Counted from the first letter of the stretch, positions 45,597 through 54,186 are shown. The stretch: 64,000 nucleotides of DNA from Paractinoplanes durhamensis (GCF_016862175.1 NZ_BOML01000032.1:37181-101180); one strand, 5' to 3'. Numbers and translations: made by a program. Notes: a model not told the origin generated them from the letters alone.

Positions 45597-46841
45597 GTGT
45601 GGTCAAAATGTCGACATAGCCGGGTATCGCCCATTCTGGCAATATGCGTGTCTCTTGTCAGCCTGGCGGCCGCGCCATCTCCCGCCCGAGCCGACACCGA
45701 CAGCGGCCGGGCCGCCCGGGAAGTGGACCGGGCCGGCGCCGTACTGGAAAACGTGACCGCGCAAGCTCGCGCCGCCGCACTCCACCTCGAAGCCGCCACC
45801 CGGGCGATGCCCGCCGCGCAGCGGCGCGTCGCCACCTCCCGCGGTGCCGTCGCCGCCGCGATCAGCGCCGCCAACACCGCCGGCCGCCGCGCCAACGCCA
45901 CCCGCGTCGCCTACGCCAAGGTCGCCGGCGACTTCGCGGTGGCGCAGGGCAGCTTCACCGACGCCCGCGAGCGCGTCGACAAGATCGCCCAGGCCACCTA
46001 CATGGGCAGCCAGTTCTCCCGGATCAACGTGCTGGTCGACGCGACCGGACCGGCCGACATCATGGACCGGCTCAGCCTCGTCGACCAGCTCATGCGCACC
46101 CAGCAGCAGGACGTCGAGCGGCTGATCCGCACCCGGGCGCAGGCCCGCACCGCCCAGGACCGGGCCGGACTCGCCAAACGCGAGGCCGAGGAGGCCGAAG
46201 CCGCCGCCCGGAGCAAGCTCTCCGCGGCCAAGAACGCCCAGCTCTCCGCGGTCACCGCCCAGCAGGCCCTGGTCCGGCTGGCGGCCACCCGGCAGGCCGC
46301 GCTGCGGGCCGCCAACGCCCAGCGGGCCGGGGTGCTCGCCCGCTACCGGGCCGCGGTCGCCGAGGAGCGCCGCATCCGGACCGCGCTGCGCGGCTGGGCG
46401 GTCAAGTCCGGCGACAGCGGGCGGTATCTCGGCGGGCGGCTGCTCATGCCGGTCCGCGGCTGGAAGAGCAGCGACTTCGGCGAGCGGTACGACCCGTACT
46501 ACCGGGTGTGGCAACTCCACGCCGGCACCGACATCGCCGCGCCCGGCGGGACGCCGATCCACGCGGCCGCGGCCGGGCACGTCATCCGGACCGGCTGGAA
46601 CGGCGGGTACGGCAACTACACGTGCATCGACCACGGGAAGATCGACGGGCAGGGCTTCCAGACCTGTTACGGCCATCAGTCGCGGATTCTCGTGCACGTC
46701 GGGGAGTACGTGCGGCGGGGCGAGGTGATCGGGCGGGTCGGGACCACCGGCGCGTCCACCGGGTACCACCTGCACTTCGAGACGCGCTTCGACGGCGTAC
46801 CCAAGAATCCGCTCCGATACCTGCCGTCCTGCCTCTGCTGA
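45597..46841 (+). CDS. Secreted coiled-coil M23 peptidase (EnvC/RipC-like)
   Basis: About 414 residues. A signal peptide (PILAICVSLVSLAAAPSPARA) is followed by a long Ala/Arg/Glu coiled coil (about 35-270), and the LytM/M23 domain occupies the last 130 residues. Zinc ligands are visible in HAGTDIAAPGG and HLHFETRFDG, with GYGNYTCIDHG between, so the site appears intact. The position after ftsEX and the coiled-coil plus LytM layout strongly suggest the amidase-activator or hydrolase controlled by FtsX. The GTG at 45597 lies 8 nt after TAGGTT. Confidence 0.92.
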   Translation: MWSKCRHSRVSPILAICVSLVSLAAAPSPARADTDSGRAAREVDRAGAVLENVTAQARAAALHLEAATRAMPAAQRRVATSRGAVAAAISAANTAGRRANATRVAYAKVAGDFAVAQGSFTDARERVDKIAQATYMGSQFSRINVLVDATGPADIMDRLSLVDQLMRTQQQDVERLIRTRAQARTAQDRAGLAKREAEEAEAAARSKLSAAKNAQLSAVTAQQALVRLAATRQAALRAANAQRAGVLARYRAAVAEERRIRTALRGWAVKSGDSGRYLGGRLLMPVRGWKSSDFGERYDPYYRVWQLHAGTDIAAPGGTPIHAAAAGHVIRTGWNGGYGNYTCIDHGKIDGQGFQTCYGHQSRILVHVGEYVRRGEVIGRVGTTGASTGYHLHFETRFDGVPKNPLRYLPSCLC

Positions 46842-46906
46842 AACCGGTTTTCCGCCTTTTTGCCATCCGAGTAACCTTGGGCGGTTGGCTATCAGAGGGG
46901 GCGGAC

Positions 46907-47383
46907 ATGCCACGCGAACAAGGGCGCAAGGTCGTTGCCTCCAACCGCAAGGCTCATCACGACTACGCGATCATGGACACCTTCGAGGCCGGCCTGGCGC
47001 TGACCGGCACCGAGGTCAAGTCGCTGCGGGCCGGGCGGGCCTCGCTGGTCGACGCGTTCGGCCAGGAGAGCGACGGCGAGGTCTTCCTGCACGCGCTGCA
47101 CATCCCCGAGTACACGCAGGGCACCTGGACCAATCACGAGCCGCGGCGCATCCGCAAGATGCTGCTGCACCGCGACGAGATCCGGAAGATCCAGGGCAAA
47201 CTGCGCGACGACGGCACCACGCTGGTGCCGCTGCAGATCTACTTCAACAATGGGTACGCGAAGGTCGAGCTCGCGCTGGCCCGAGGCAAGAAGAGCTTCG
47301 ACAAGCGCCAGGACATGGCCAGCCGCGACGCCCAGCGGGAAATTTCCCGCGCCATGGGCCGACGTAACAAAGGTATGGCCTGA
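46907..47383 (+). CDS. smpB: SsrA-binding protein SmpB
   Basis: Binds tmRNA and brings it to stalled ribosomes for trans-translation. The 158-residue length is typical. VVASNRKAHHDYAI, EAGLALTGTEVKSLRAGRASL and IYFNNGYAKVELALARGKK are family signatures, and the basic tail FDKRQDMASRDAQREISRAM enters the empty mRNA channel. The ATG at 46907 follows GAGGGGG. The tmRNA gene lies 0.7 kb downstream, with one gene between. Confidence 0.97.
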   Translation: MPREQGRKVVASNRKAHHDYAIMDTFEAGLALTGTEVKSLRAGRASLVDAFGQESDGEVFLHALHIPEYTQGTWTNHEPRRIRKMLLHRDEIRKIQGKLRDDGTTLVPLQIYFNNGYAKVELALARGKKSFDKRQDMASRDAQREISRAMGRRNKGMA

Positions 47384-47430
47384 CCAGGTAAAGTGCCCGG
47401 GCGCCCCCTAGATCACCGGAGGGATGGCTC

Positions 47431-48054
47431 GTGTCTGCGAAGCACTCCGCGCGCCCGCTCGGTCCCGCCCGAATAATCCTCAGCGCCGCCACCGCGGTCC
47501 TCGTCATGCTGGTCGTCTGGATCGCGGTGCGAGCGGTCGGCCCGGCCTCGGCATCCGACCTGCCGGCGGTCGCCCTGCCGTCGGCCTCAGCCGTGCCGCT
47601 GGCCGCGACCCCGACCACGTCGCCCACGCCCACGCCGTCGGCCACCAGCGCGTCCGCCAAGCCCAAGAAGAGCAGGACGCCGGTGGCGGAGAAGACCAGC
47701 CGCACCCCGGTGGTGACCAGGACGACCAGGCCGGCCGCCAACGACTTCTCGGCGACGGTGAGCCTCGGGGCGAACTGGGACCAGGGCTATGTGGCCATGG
47801 TGCGGATCAAGAACACCGGCGACCGAGCGGCCGGCTGGACGGTGACCGTCAGCCACAGCGGCGTCGACGACCTGCGCCTGACCAACACGTGGAACGCGCG
47901 CGGCTCCCAGCAGGGCAACAGGCTGACCTTCACCGGCGGCGAGCTGGCACCGGGGGCTTCGTTCTCCTTCGGCTACCAGGTCAGCAAGGGCGGCCGCGGC
48001 AACGCGCGGCCCAGCGGCTGCTCCGTCGTGGGCGGCAAGTGCGGAGTGAGCTAA
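47431..48054 (+). CDS. Membrane-anchored or secreted CBM2-like carbohydrate-binding protein
   Basis: A 207-residue protein. The N-terminal hydrophobic segment IILSAATAVLVMLVVWIAV (about 14-32) is either a signal anchor or an uncleaved signal. A Ser/Thr/Pro linker follows (about 45-100). The C-terminal 105 residues resemble a family 2 carbohydrate-binding module (VAMVRIKNTGDRAAGWTVTV, NTWNA, LTFTGGELAPGASFSFGYQV, two terminal cysteines). No catalytic domain is attached. Its place between smpB and ssrA is unexpected. Confidence 0.85.
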   Translation: MSAKHSARPLGPARIILSAATAVLVMLVVWIAVRAVGPASASDLPAVALPSASAVPLAATPTTSPTPTPSATSASAKPKKSRTPVAEKTSRTPVVTRTTRPAANDFSATVSLGANWDQGYVAMVRIKNTGDRAAGWTVTVSHSGVDDLRLTNTWNARGSQQGNRLTFTGGELAPGASFSFGYQVSKGGRGNARPSGCSVVGGKCGVS

Positions 48055-48087
48055 GATTCGTAGGTTGCAGCATGTGCAGCACTACCA

Positions 48088-48459
48088 GGGGGTGACTGGT
48101 TTCGACTTCGTACGTGGAGACAGGGGAAGCGAGCCGAGGAAGCCGACGTCGTCTCGAGAATCGGTCGTCGGAAACTTATAAGCGCCGATAACAATCGCGC
48201 TGACTACGCTCTCGCCGCCTGAGGCAAGTAGCGTGTCTGTCGGACTGGGAACACCTTCGTCCCAGATACCCGGCATCAGCTAGAAGGTTGGTCAACCGGT
48301 CCCAGTCGTGAGGACCGCGCGACGAGATTAAACACGGCTGGCCCCGTCATACCGACTTGCTCACATGATCGGTAGGGGCGAGTAGAGGCATAGTGAGCTG
48401 CGCTCGGAGAAGCCCTGACGAAACACCGAAGGACCCGGGTTCGATTCCCGGCACCTCCA
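48088..48459 (+). ncRNA. ssrA: Transfer-messenger RNA (tmRNA)
   Basis: The 5' end GGGGGTGACTGGTTTCGAC and the 3' T-arm GGGTTCGATTCCCGGCACC are classic tmRNA ends, and GGGGGTG (48088-48094) pairs with CACCTCC (48452-48458) to close the acceptor stem. The tag frame at 48184-48222 encodes ADNNRADYALAA followed by TGA. A48459 is the discriminator base; the genome then reads CGA, so CCA is added after transcription. Confidence 0.97.
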
Positions 48460-48483
48460 CGAGAGGGTTTCTAGCTCGAACCC

Positions 48484-48517
48484 GCAGCGGCACCGCCCTC
48501 GTCGGCGGTGCCGCTGC
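48484..48517 (+). terminator. 14-bp hairpin terminator after ssrA
   Basis: A perfect 14-bp stem (48484-48497 with 48504-48517) and a 6-nt loop lie 24 nt past the mature 3' end of the tmRNA. Confidence 0.88.
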
Positions 48518-48768
48518 CGTTCCAGCATGAGCAGTCAGCGGCGATATCAGGCCCGTAAGTTCGTCGGCCGCGCCACGAAAGGTCCCGTCATCGTCCGAGT
48601 CGCGATACGGCTTGGCGAAGATGGCTTGGCGAATACCCGCATAGCGCCGCTCGCCTATCGGGATAGCTTTACGCGGGGGTTTTGGACCATTTCGTGCTTC
48701 TCGGCGTCCTCTGGCTTGTGCGGTGCTGCTCGAAGCCGGCGGGCTTCAGGAATTCCTGTGGCTGCCTG

Positions 48769-48788
48769 CGTAGCGTGGTCGCTACGAT
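48769..48788 (+). promoter_or_regulatory. Palindromic operator over the -10 of the RHH/DUF5615 pair
   Basis: CGTAGCG (48769-48775) and CGCTACG (48780-48786) form a perfect 7-bp inverted repeat with a 4-nt centre. The likely -10 TACGAT (48783-48788) overlaps it and lies 6 nt before the ATG. This fits antitoxin-mediated autorepression. Confidence 0.65.
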
Positions 48789-48794
48789 GTAGCC

Positions 48795-49220
48795 ATGACG
48801 ACGACGCCCCGGTCCATACGGTTTGACGACGCGGTGCTTGCCAGGCTTCGGCATCAAGCCTCCACCGAGGTTGGCAACAACGTGTCGGCGCTAGCCCACC
48901 GGCTCGTTGATGAGGGCCTGCGGATGGCTGAACATCCCGGCATTGTCTTCAAGCCCGGCCCGTCCGGCCGTCGTGCAGCTCTCGCCTACGGGCCAGACGT
49001 CTGGGAAGTCGTCAAGTTTCTCCGAGAGATCGATGAGCGAGGGCCGGCTGCCCTCGTTGCCGCTGCTGAGACTTTCGCAGTTGATGTCGGTCGCATCACC
49101 TCGGCCGTCAGTTACTACAGCGACTACAGCACCGAGATCGAGGGGGAAATCGAGGCGGCTGAGGAGGCGTCGACGCGGGCCGAGCGCGCTTGGACTGTGC
49201 AGAGCAGGCTGATCGCGTGA
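48795..49220 (+). CDS. Antitoxin-like protein with RHH N-terminus and DUF433-like region
   Basis: A 141-residue probable antitoxin. The N-terminus SIRFDDAVLARLRHQAS resembles ribbon-helix-helix antitoxins. HPGIVFKPGPSGRRAALAYG and DVWEVVKFLREI (about 52-85) resemble DUF433. The C-terminus is acidic and helical, suited to toxin binding. Its stop overlaps the downstream toxin-like start by 4 nt (GTGA), which is typical of TA operons. Confidence 0.8.
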   Translation: MTTTPRSIRFDDAVLARLRHQASTEVGNNVSALAHRLVDEGLRMAEHPGIVFKPGPSGRRAALAYGPDVWEVVKFLREIDERGPAALVAAAETFAVDVGRITSAVSYYSDYSTEIEGEIEAAEEASTRAERAWTVQSRLIA

Positions 49221-49600
49221 CTGAGCCGGTGGAGCTGATTCAGCTGCTGCTGGATGAGATGTTTTCACCGATGATCGCCGATGCGTTGCGTGCGGAAGGC
49301 CACAGGGTAGTCGCCCTGGTTGAGCGGCCGGAAATGCGCGCTATGCCAGACGAGGAGGTCTTCGCGTGGGCTGCTGCGCAGCGATGCTGGCTGCTGACCG
49401 AGAACGTAAAGGACTTTCAGCCGATCAAACTGCGAGCCTTGCAGGCGAACGCGTCACTTGCCGGACTGTTGTTCACGAGTAGCCGAACCTTTCCGCGTTC
49501 TCGGCAGCAGGTCGGCCCGCTGGTAGACGCGCTCAACGCGTGGCTCACGAAGGGGCCACCCGAACCACCGATCATTGAGGATTGGCTGCAGCCGGTCTGA
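49217..49600 (+). CDS. DUF5615 PIN-like toxin
   Basis: About 127 residues. The PIN-like signature LLLDEMFSPMIADALRAEGH carries the first acidic residues, MPDEEVFAWAAAQRCWLLTENVKDF carries the rest, and GLLFTSS closes the fold. DUF5615 proteins pair with DUF433 antitoxins and are predicted RNases. The GTG at 49217 is chosen for coupling to the antitoxin stop. Confidence 0.82.
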   Translation: MTEPVELIQLLLDEMFSPMIADALRAEGHRVVALVERPEMRAMPDEEVFAWAAAQRCWLLTENVKDFQPIKLRALQANASLAGLLFTSSRTFPRSRQQVGPLVDALNAWLTKGPPEPPIIEDWLQPV

Positions 49601-49790
49601 GTCGGAGTTCTTTCGGAGCATCCGGTGGTATCGCTGGCGATCCTCTGGCTGCCATAGGCGGAAAGTTGCGGTTGGTTAGGCTGGCGCGCAGCGTTGACAG
49701 TTCCACGGCCGGGTTCAAGTAGGCGGTCAGCACCTCCACTGCCTGACGGCCTCCTGTTCGCGGAAAGCGCGAACCGGGGGCCGTTCCGGT
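49572..49790 (-). pseudogene. Short protein-like remnant downstream of the DUF5615 gene
   Basis: One minus-strand frame reads RQAVEVLTAYLNPAVELSTL and continues with protein-like composition for about 65 codons to a TGA at 49572-49574. No start codon or family was identified. It overlaps the toxin gene end by 29 nt. Probably a fragment of a lost gene. Confidence 0.3.
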
Positions 49791-49799
49791 ATATCTGCT

Positions 49800-49818
49800 C
49801 CGGGGGCCGAGCCCCCGG
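49800..49818. terminator. GC hairpin in a 316-bp gene-free stretch
   Basis: CCGGGGGC (49800-49807) pairs with GCCCCCGG (49811-49818) around a 3-nt loop. It lies in the stretch 49601-49916 between convergent TA modules and could terminate either. The rest of the stretch holds only the remnant frame at 49572-49790. Confidence 0.55.
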
Positions 49819-49916
49819 AAACCCCGCGGTGCGTGGCTGAGGATCAGCGCGGTGGTTGCGGATCTGCAGTTGGTCGCACCGCATGGGGCAGTTGGAGTCT
49901 TGGGGACTCGGATCCT

Positions 49917-50189
49917 TTATTTGTCTTCGTAGTGGCCGTGGCAAGCCGCTATTTCGAGGTCGTTGCCTCGGACTCGGTAGATGAGGCGGTGCTCGTCGTT
50001 GATGCGGCGGGAAGACCAGCCGGCCAGCGGGCCTTTCCGGAGTTCGGGCTTGCCCAGGCCCATTCCGTGTGGATCTCGCTGGACGTCGAGGATCAACCGG
50101 CTGATGGGGCGGGCCATCTTTGTGTCGTGCCGGAGCCAGGTGTCGTACTCCTGCCAGGCGTGCGGGGTGAAGACGATGCGCAGGCTCAC
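49917..50189 (-). CDS. yoeB: YoeB/Txe family mRNA interferase toxin
   Basis: A 90-residue ribosome-dependent endoribonuclease toxin. RIVFTPHAWQEYDTWLRHD, GKPELRKGPLAGWSSRRI and HRLIYRV match YoeB, and the end AACHGHYEDK carries the catalytic His and Tyr of the family (HxHY). The GTG at 50189 overlaps the antitoxin stop by 4 nt (GTGA). Confidence 0.93.
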   Translation of the reverse strand: MSLRIVFTPHAWQEYDTWLRHDTKMARPISRLILDVQRDPHGMGLGKPELRKGPLAGWSSRRINDEHRLIYRVRGNDLEIAACHGHYEDK

Positions 50190-50473
50190 GCTGCCTCCGT
50201 GCCGGGCGGAGCGGGCGAGCTTGGGGCGGCGAGCGGGTGCTCCTCCAGGAGGCCTGCGTCTGCCTGGGCGATGCTTTCCAACAGCCGGCGGGCATTTCGA
50301 GCCGATCCGAGAACGTGAATGGTCTCGTTCATGGCGTTCCACTCGTCCAGGGACACCATGACCACTGCCTTACCGCCGCCGCGGGGGATGACGCACTCCT
50401 CGGCATCGTCGATAACGGCATCGACGACGGCGGCGAGATTCTTCCGGACGTCGGTGATCGTCAGTACCTTCAT
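50186..50473 (-). CDS. yefM: YefM/Phd family antitoxin
   Basis: A 95-residue antitoxin that neutralises YoeB and represses the operon. KVLTITDVRKNLAAVVDAV is the DNA-binding N-terminus, VIPRGGGKAVVMVSLDEWNAM the family core, and the C-terminal helix is ARNARRLLESIAQADAG. The ATG at 50473 follows GGGAG by 7 nt. A disordered Pro/Ala tail ends the protein. Confidence 0.93.
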   Translation of the reverse strand: MKVLTITDVRKNLAAVVDAVIDDAEECVIPRGGGKAVVMVSLDEWNAMNETIHVLGSARNARRLLESIAQADAGLLEEHPLAAPSSPAPPGTEAA

Positions 50474-50489
50474 GTCTGGCTCCCGGGAA

Positions 50490-50505
50490 GTACGACAGAA
50501 CGTAC
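50490..50505 (-). promoter_or_regulatory. Inverted repeat upstream of yefM
   Basis: GTACG (50490-50494) and CGTAC (50501-50505) with a 6-nt centre lie 17 nt upstream of the yefM start. YefM operators are also short GTAC-containing palindromes, so this is the likely autoregulatory site. Confidence 0.55.
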
Positions 50506-50770
50506 GCCTTCGCGCGGACTGCCGGTCTGGCCTAAGTGCCGCGGCCACTGGGTGCTCCCCTCCGTCGTGGCCAACGTGAGAGGCGAATGGTCGCACGCCT
50601 AGTTGTCTCAAAGCAACCGGGTGCGCGGCGGTTCGAGCGACGATCCGGCTTTGTAGCTCTCGTGGGGGACACGGGAATGTCTACCGCGGGGGGATTTTTG
50701 CGTTGATCGATCTCAATAGCGTTCTTCTCGTTGGTGCAGGGGTGGTTTCGGAGACTGCTGGGGAGAAGAA

Positions 50771-51640
50771 ATGCGTATTGAGCCCGTTGATTCTGGGTCG
50801 GTTGTTCGGTCGAGGGCGCCGCGGTGGCTGCGGTCCGTTGGGGCTCGGCTCGCGTTTCTGCTTGTGGTCTTCTTGGGGATTGAGGCGCTCTGCACGCCGT
50901 TGCTGACGGCTGCGGCCGGGATCAACCCGGTCTTGAGCATCGTCGTTGGGCTGGCTACGGCGGCGGCTGCCCTGTTCGGCTACGGGAAGCTCGTCTCCTG
51001 GCTTGAGGGGCGCCGGGCTTCCGAGATCAGCCTCGGCGCGATGCCTCGGCAGTTGACCCGCGGCACCCTGCTGGGCGTTGGTCTGTTCGTTCTCACCCTC
51101 GCGCTGATCTTCATGTGCAACGGCTATCGGCTGCACGGCGGGTCGTTCGGGGGCATGGTTGCCAGCTTCGGCTTGATGGTTGGTGTTGCCACCGTCGAGG
51201 AGCTGGCCTTTCGCGGCGTGCTCTTCCGCATCGTCGAGGAGCGCTGGGGCACCCTGGTTGCGCTGATCGTCTCCGGTGTCGTCTTTGGTGGGCTGCACCT
51301 GATCAACCCCCACGCCACCGTCTGGGGAGCAGCGTCGATCGCCATCGAGGGCGGCTTGCTGGCCGGCGCCGCGTACGCCGCGACCCGTAGCCTCTGGCTG
51401 CCGATCGGCCTGCACCTGGGCTGGAATTTCGCCGAGTCCGGCATCTTCGGCGCGACCGTCTCCGGCTCCGACAGTGCCGTCGGTGGTCTGCTCACCGGCA
51501 CCCCGCACGGTCCCGCCTTCTTCAGCGGTGGCACCTTCGGCCCCGAGGCCAGCATCTGGGCGGTCGTGGTCGGCGGGTTCGCCGCCTACCTCCTCATCCG
51601 TCGAGCCCGCAAGACCGGCAACTGGCGCGCGGCCCGATAG
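50771..51640 (+). CDS. CPBP family intramembrane metalloprotease
   Basis: A 289-residue Abi/CAAX-protease-like membrane protein with about seven TM segments. The metal-binding motifs are intact: EELAFRGVLFR (EExxxR), FGGLHL, and HLGWNFAES. Roles of bacterial members range from bacteriocin immunity to membrane-protein processing. The ATG at 50771 follows GGGAG. It stands alone between the YefM-YoeB pair and the LysR gene. Confidence 0.92.
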   Translation: MRIEPVDSGSVVRSRAPRWLRSVGARLAFLLVVFLGIEALCTPLLTAAAGINPVLSIVVGLATAAAALFGYGKLVSWLEGRRASEISLGAMPRQLTRGTLLGVGLFVLTLALIFMCNGYRLHGGSFGGMVASFGLMVGVATVEELAFRGVLFRIVEERWGTLVALIVSGVVFGGLHLINPHATVWGAASIAIEGGLLAGAAYAATRSLWLPIGLHLGWNFAESGIFGATVSGSDSAVGGLLTGTPHGPAFFSGGTFGPEASIWAVVVGGFAAYLLIRRARKTGNWRAAR

Positions 51641-51643
51641 ACG

Positions 51644-52549
51644 CTAATCGGGCGGGAGGACGGTCGCGGCCATGATTTTGCGGACCTGGGATCTCAGCCA
51701 AGAGTGGGCGGCGTCGGTGTCGTAGCGCTGGTGCCAGCTGCTGATCATCGGTGGGCCGGGCACGGGGAGCGGCAACGGCTCGGTTCGCAAAGCGAAGGTT
51801 TCGATCAGGGGGCGCCAGGTTGCCTCCGGCGCGGTCAGGATGGCGTCGCTCCGGGTGACTATCAGCATGGCGCTTGCGGCCGTGCCTACCGAGGCCAGGA
51901 CTCGGCGGTGCAGGCCGCGTGCTGCCAGTGCGTCGTCGATCGGGTCGGTCAGGCGGCCTCGGCGGGACACCAGGATGTGTGGCTGGGCGGCGTATGCGGC
52001 CAGGTCGAGGTTGCCCGCACATGGGTGGTCGCGGCGCAGGATCGCTACCACGCGGTCGTGACCCAGCGTTTCTGAGCGGAACTCTGGCAGGTCGGGGGCG
52101 GTTGCGCCGATTGCCAGGTCGATGCGGCCGTGGCGCAGGTCGTCGGTGTCGACGGCCGGCTCGGCCAGGAATCGCAAGCGGACCTCGGGAGCCGCCGCCG
52201 CGATGACGTTCAGCAGCGGTGGCGCCAACGCGGTGGCCAGCGCGTCGTGGCACTGCAGGGTGAAGGTGCGGGTCAGGTCGGCCAGGTCGAGCTCCCGGCT
52301 GGGGGTCAGCACGTCCTGGGCCTGCCGCACGAGGTCGCTGACCTGCTCGCGGACGGCCAGCGCGTACGGCGTCGGGGTCATCGTGCGGCCGGTGCGCACC
52401 AGGATGTCGTCGCCGGTGTGGCGGCGGATGCGGCCCAGTGAACGACTGATCGCGGGGGAGGAGAGCCGAAGCCGCTCGGCGGCGCCGGCCACGCTGCCCT
52501 CTTCCAGGAGGGCGTCGAGCACCGTGAGCAGGTTCAAGTCCAATTGCAT
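51644..52549 (-). CDS. LysR family transcriptional regulator
   Basis: A 301-residue LysR regulator. The helix-turn-helix covers about 3-62 (LNLLTVLDALLEEGSVAGAA, LSSPAISRSLGRIRRHTGD). The effector domain follows (TLQCHDALATALAPPLL, RIDLAIGA, LVSRRGRLTDPIDDALAARG). It is divergent from the inositol-monophosphatase-like operon with a 66-bp intergenic region, so it very probably regulates that operon. Confidence 0.93.
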   Translation of the reverse strand: MQLDLNLLTVLDALLEEGSVAGAAERLRLSSPAISRSLGRIRRHTGDDILVRTGRTMTPTPYALAVREQVSDLVRQAQDVLTPSRELDLADLTRTFTLQCHDALATALAPPLLNVIAAAAPEVRLRFLAEPAVDTDDLRHGRIDLAIGATAPDLPEFRSETLGHDRVVAILRRDHPCAGNLDLAAYAAQPHILVSRRGRLTDPIDDALAARGLHRRVLASVGTAASAMLIVTRSDAILTAPEATWRPLIETFALRTEPLPLPVPGPPMISSWHQRYDTDAAHSWLRSQVRKIMAATVLPPD

Positions 52550-52615
52550 GGTGGTAAATCGTAGCTTAGCAAGAGTGCACTGGACTTAATCGGTGGTGGG
52601 CTCGAAGGTTGAACC

Positions 52616-53380
52616 ATGCTTGAAGCAACGATCACCGCCGTACGAGAAGCCGGTAAGCATCTGCCCGTGCTCGGGTCCCGGCCCGCCGACGCCGCGGCGC
52701 TGCATGCCGGACTGCAGGCCAACGACGACGCCGTCACCGCGGTGCTCCGGCCCGCCCTGACCGCCGCACTGCCCGGCTCCGGCTGGAACACCGACGAGCA
52801 CGGCTCCGGCCGGTTGCCCGACGGCGACTGGTGGATCGTCGATCCGGTCGGCGGCAACCTCCACGCCCTCTACGGCATGGCCGACTGGAACATCGGCGTC
52901 AGCCTTGTGCGCGACGGCCGGCCCGTCCTCGCCGTTCTGCATACGCCGCTGTCCGGCGAGACATTCACCGCGGTCGCCGGCGAAGGGGCGCTTCTCAACG
53001 GCGTACCCGTAAGCGTTTCGAAAAAGACCGACCTGTCGGTGGCGCTGGCCGGAACCGGACAGGCCAAGCCCAACCGTGATCCGGCGGCCGCGCAGCGGGC
53101 CGGCGCCGCCATCGCGGCGATGATGCAGCACGCCCTTTACGTCCGCGCGGCGGTGCCGGTCAGTCACCAACTCGCGCAGGTTGCCGCCGGGCGGATGGAC
53201 CTGCATTGGCAGTTCGACAATCTGCGCTCGCACATCGCACCCGTGCTGATCGCGCAGGAGGCCGGCGCAACCGTCACCGACCTCGACGGCAAGCCGTGGC
53301 AGATCACCAGCGACAACTATCTGGCGGCCGCGCCAGGTCTGCACGCGGCCGCCCTCGACGTCCTCCGCCCACTGCGCTGA
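52616..53380 (+). CDS. Inositol monophosphatase-family protein with degenerate metal site (paralogue 1)
   Basis: A 254-residue member of the IMPase superfamily. The canonical DPIDGT metal motif reads DPVGGN (residues about 76-81), so the second metal-binding Asp is lost, and the WDxAAG motif reads FDNLRS. The GEE motif is replaced by TDEHG. Metal-dependent phosphatase activity is doubtful. It begins an operon with a second paralogue and an NAD(P)-binding protein. Confidence 0.85.
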   Translation: MLEATITAVREAGKHLPVLGSRPADAAALHAGLQANDDAVTAVLRPALTAALPGSGWNTDEHGSGRLPDGDWWIVDPVGGNLHALYGMADWNIGVSLVRDGRPVLAVLHTPLSGETFTAVAGEGALLNGVPVSVSKKTDLSVALAGTGQAKPNRDPAAAQRAGAAIAAMMQHALYVRAAVPVSHQLAQVAAGRMDLHWQFDNLRSHIAPVLIAQEAGATVTDLDGKPWQITSDNYLAAAPGLHAAALDVLRPLR

Positions 53381-53409
53381 CGTCCCCGGCGTCGAGAAGG
53401 GAAAACACG

Positions 53410-54186
53410 ATGGAGAAGCTGCTCGATCAGGTCACGGCCGTCGTCATCCAGGCCGGAAGAAAACTGCTTGAGGGGTACGCCGAGACAGCGCGCCCCGCGA
53501 ACAAAGCGGAGATGGCGGTGGCCGGTAGACGCCTCGACGAGCTCGTCACCGGCATCGTGAAACCCGGCCTCGCCGACATCCGGCCCGAAGCGCGCTGGGC
53601 CGGCGAGGAACAGGAAATGGCGGCACTTCCGGCCGGCGAGTGGTGGGTCGTCGACCCGATCGAGGGCGGCGTCAACTACGTGCACGGCATGGACCAGTGG
53701 GCGGTAACGGCCACGCTGGTCAGGGACGGCGTGCCGGTGCTGGCGGTCGTCCACCAGCCGGTCGGCGACCGGACGTGGACCGCGCTGCAGGGCGGGGGCG
53801 CGTTCCTGAACGGCGAGCCACTCAGCGTGTCGGCGAAGACCGACGTCGATGCGGCCATTGTCACCATGACCCAGCCCCGCACCCAGAACCGCCGTTTCGG
53901 CGACGCGGTGGCGACCCTGCTGGCGAGCGTTCTTTTCATCCGCTCCACGGTGCCCAGCACCTTTCCGCAGCTGGATCTCGCCGCCGGGCACGTCGACGCC
54001 TATTGGCAGTACGAATGCGACCTGGTCGGGGTGGCCGCGGGCGTCCTACTGGTCAGCGAGGCCGGCGGCGTGGTGACCGATCTCCAGGGCCGGCCGTGGA
54101 AGCCCGGGCAGTCCGGCATTTTGGCCGCGGCCCCCGGCGTACACAAGGAATTGCTTTCCCTTCTTCAAGCGGAAGACGTGCACTGA
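53410..54186 (+). CDS. Inositol monophosphatase-family protein (paralogue 2)
   Basis: A 258-residue paralogue of the preceding protein. The GEE motif is present (AGEEQE), but DPIDGT reads DPIEGG, a conservative Asp-to-Glu change at the metal site. The C-terminal motif is CDLVGVAAG. It may retain some metal binding. The ATG at 53410 follows AAGGGA, 29 nt after the first paralogue. The two share WWxVDPxxGG and the block LVRDGxPVLAV, so a tandem duplication is likely. Confidence 0.85.
   Translation: MEKLLDQVTAVVIQAGRKLLEGYAETARPANKAEMAVAGRRLDELVTGIVKPGLADIRPEARWAGEEQEMAALPAGEWWVVDPIEGGVNYVHGMDQWAVTATLVRDGVPVLAVVHQPVGDRTWTALQGGGAFLNGEPLSVSAKTDVDAAIVTMTQPRTQNRRFGDAVATLLASVLFIRSTVPSTFPQLDLAAGHVDAYWQYECDLVGVAAGVLLVSEAGGVVTDLQGRPWKPGQSGILAAAPGVHKELLSLLQAEDVH

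Noticed and set aside
49709..49739. A possible attR copy of the tmRNA 3' end (CCGGGTTC and GCACCTCCAC both recur)
   Set aside because: The two matching blocks are short and separated by 14-15 nt of unrelated sequence rather than the 8-9 nt of the tmRNA, and no integrase is present; chance or weak similarity is more likely.
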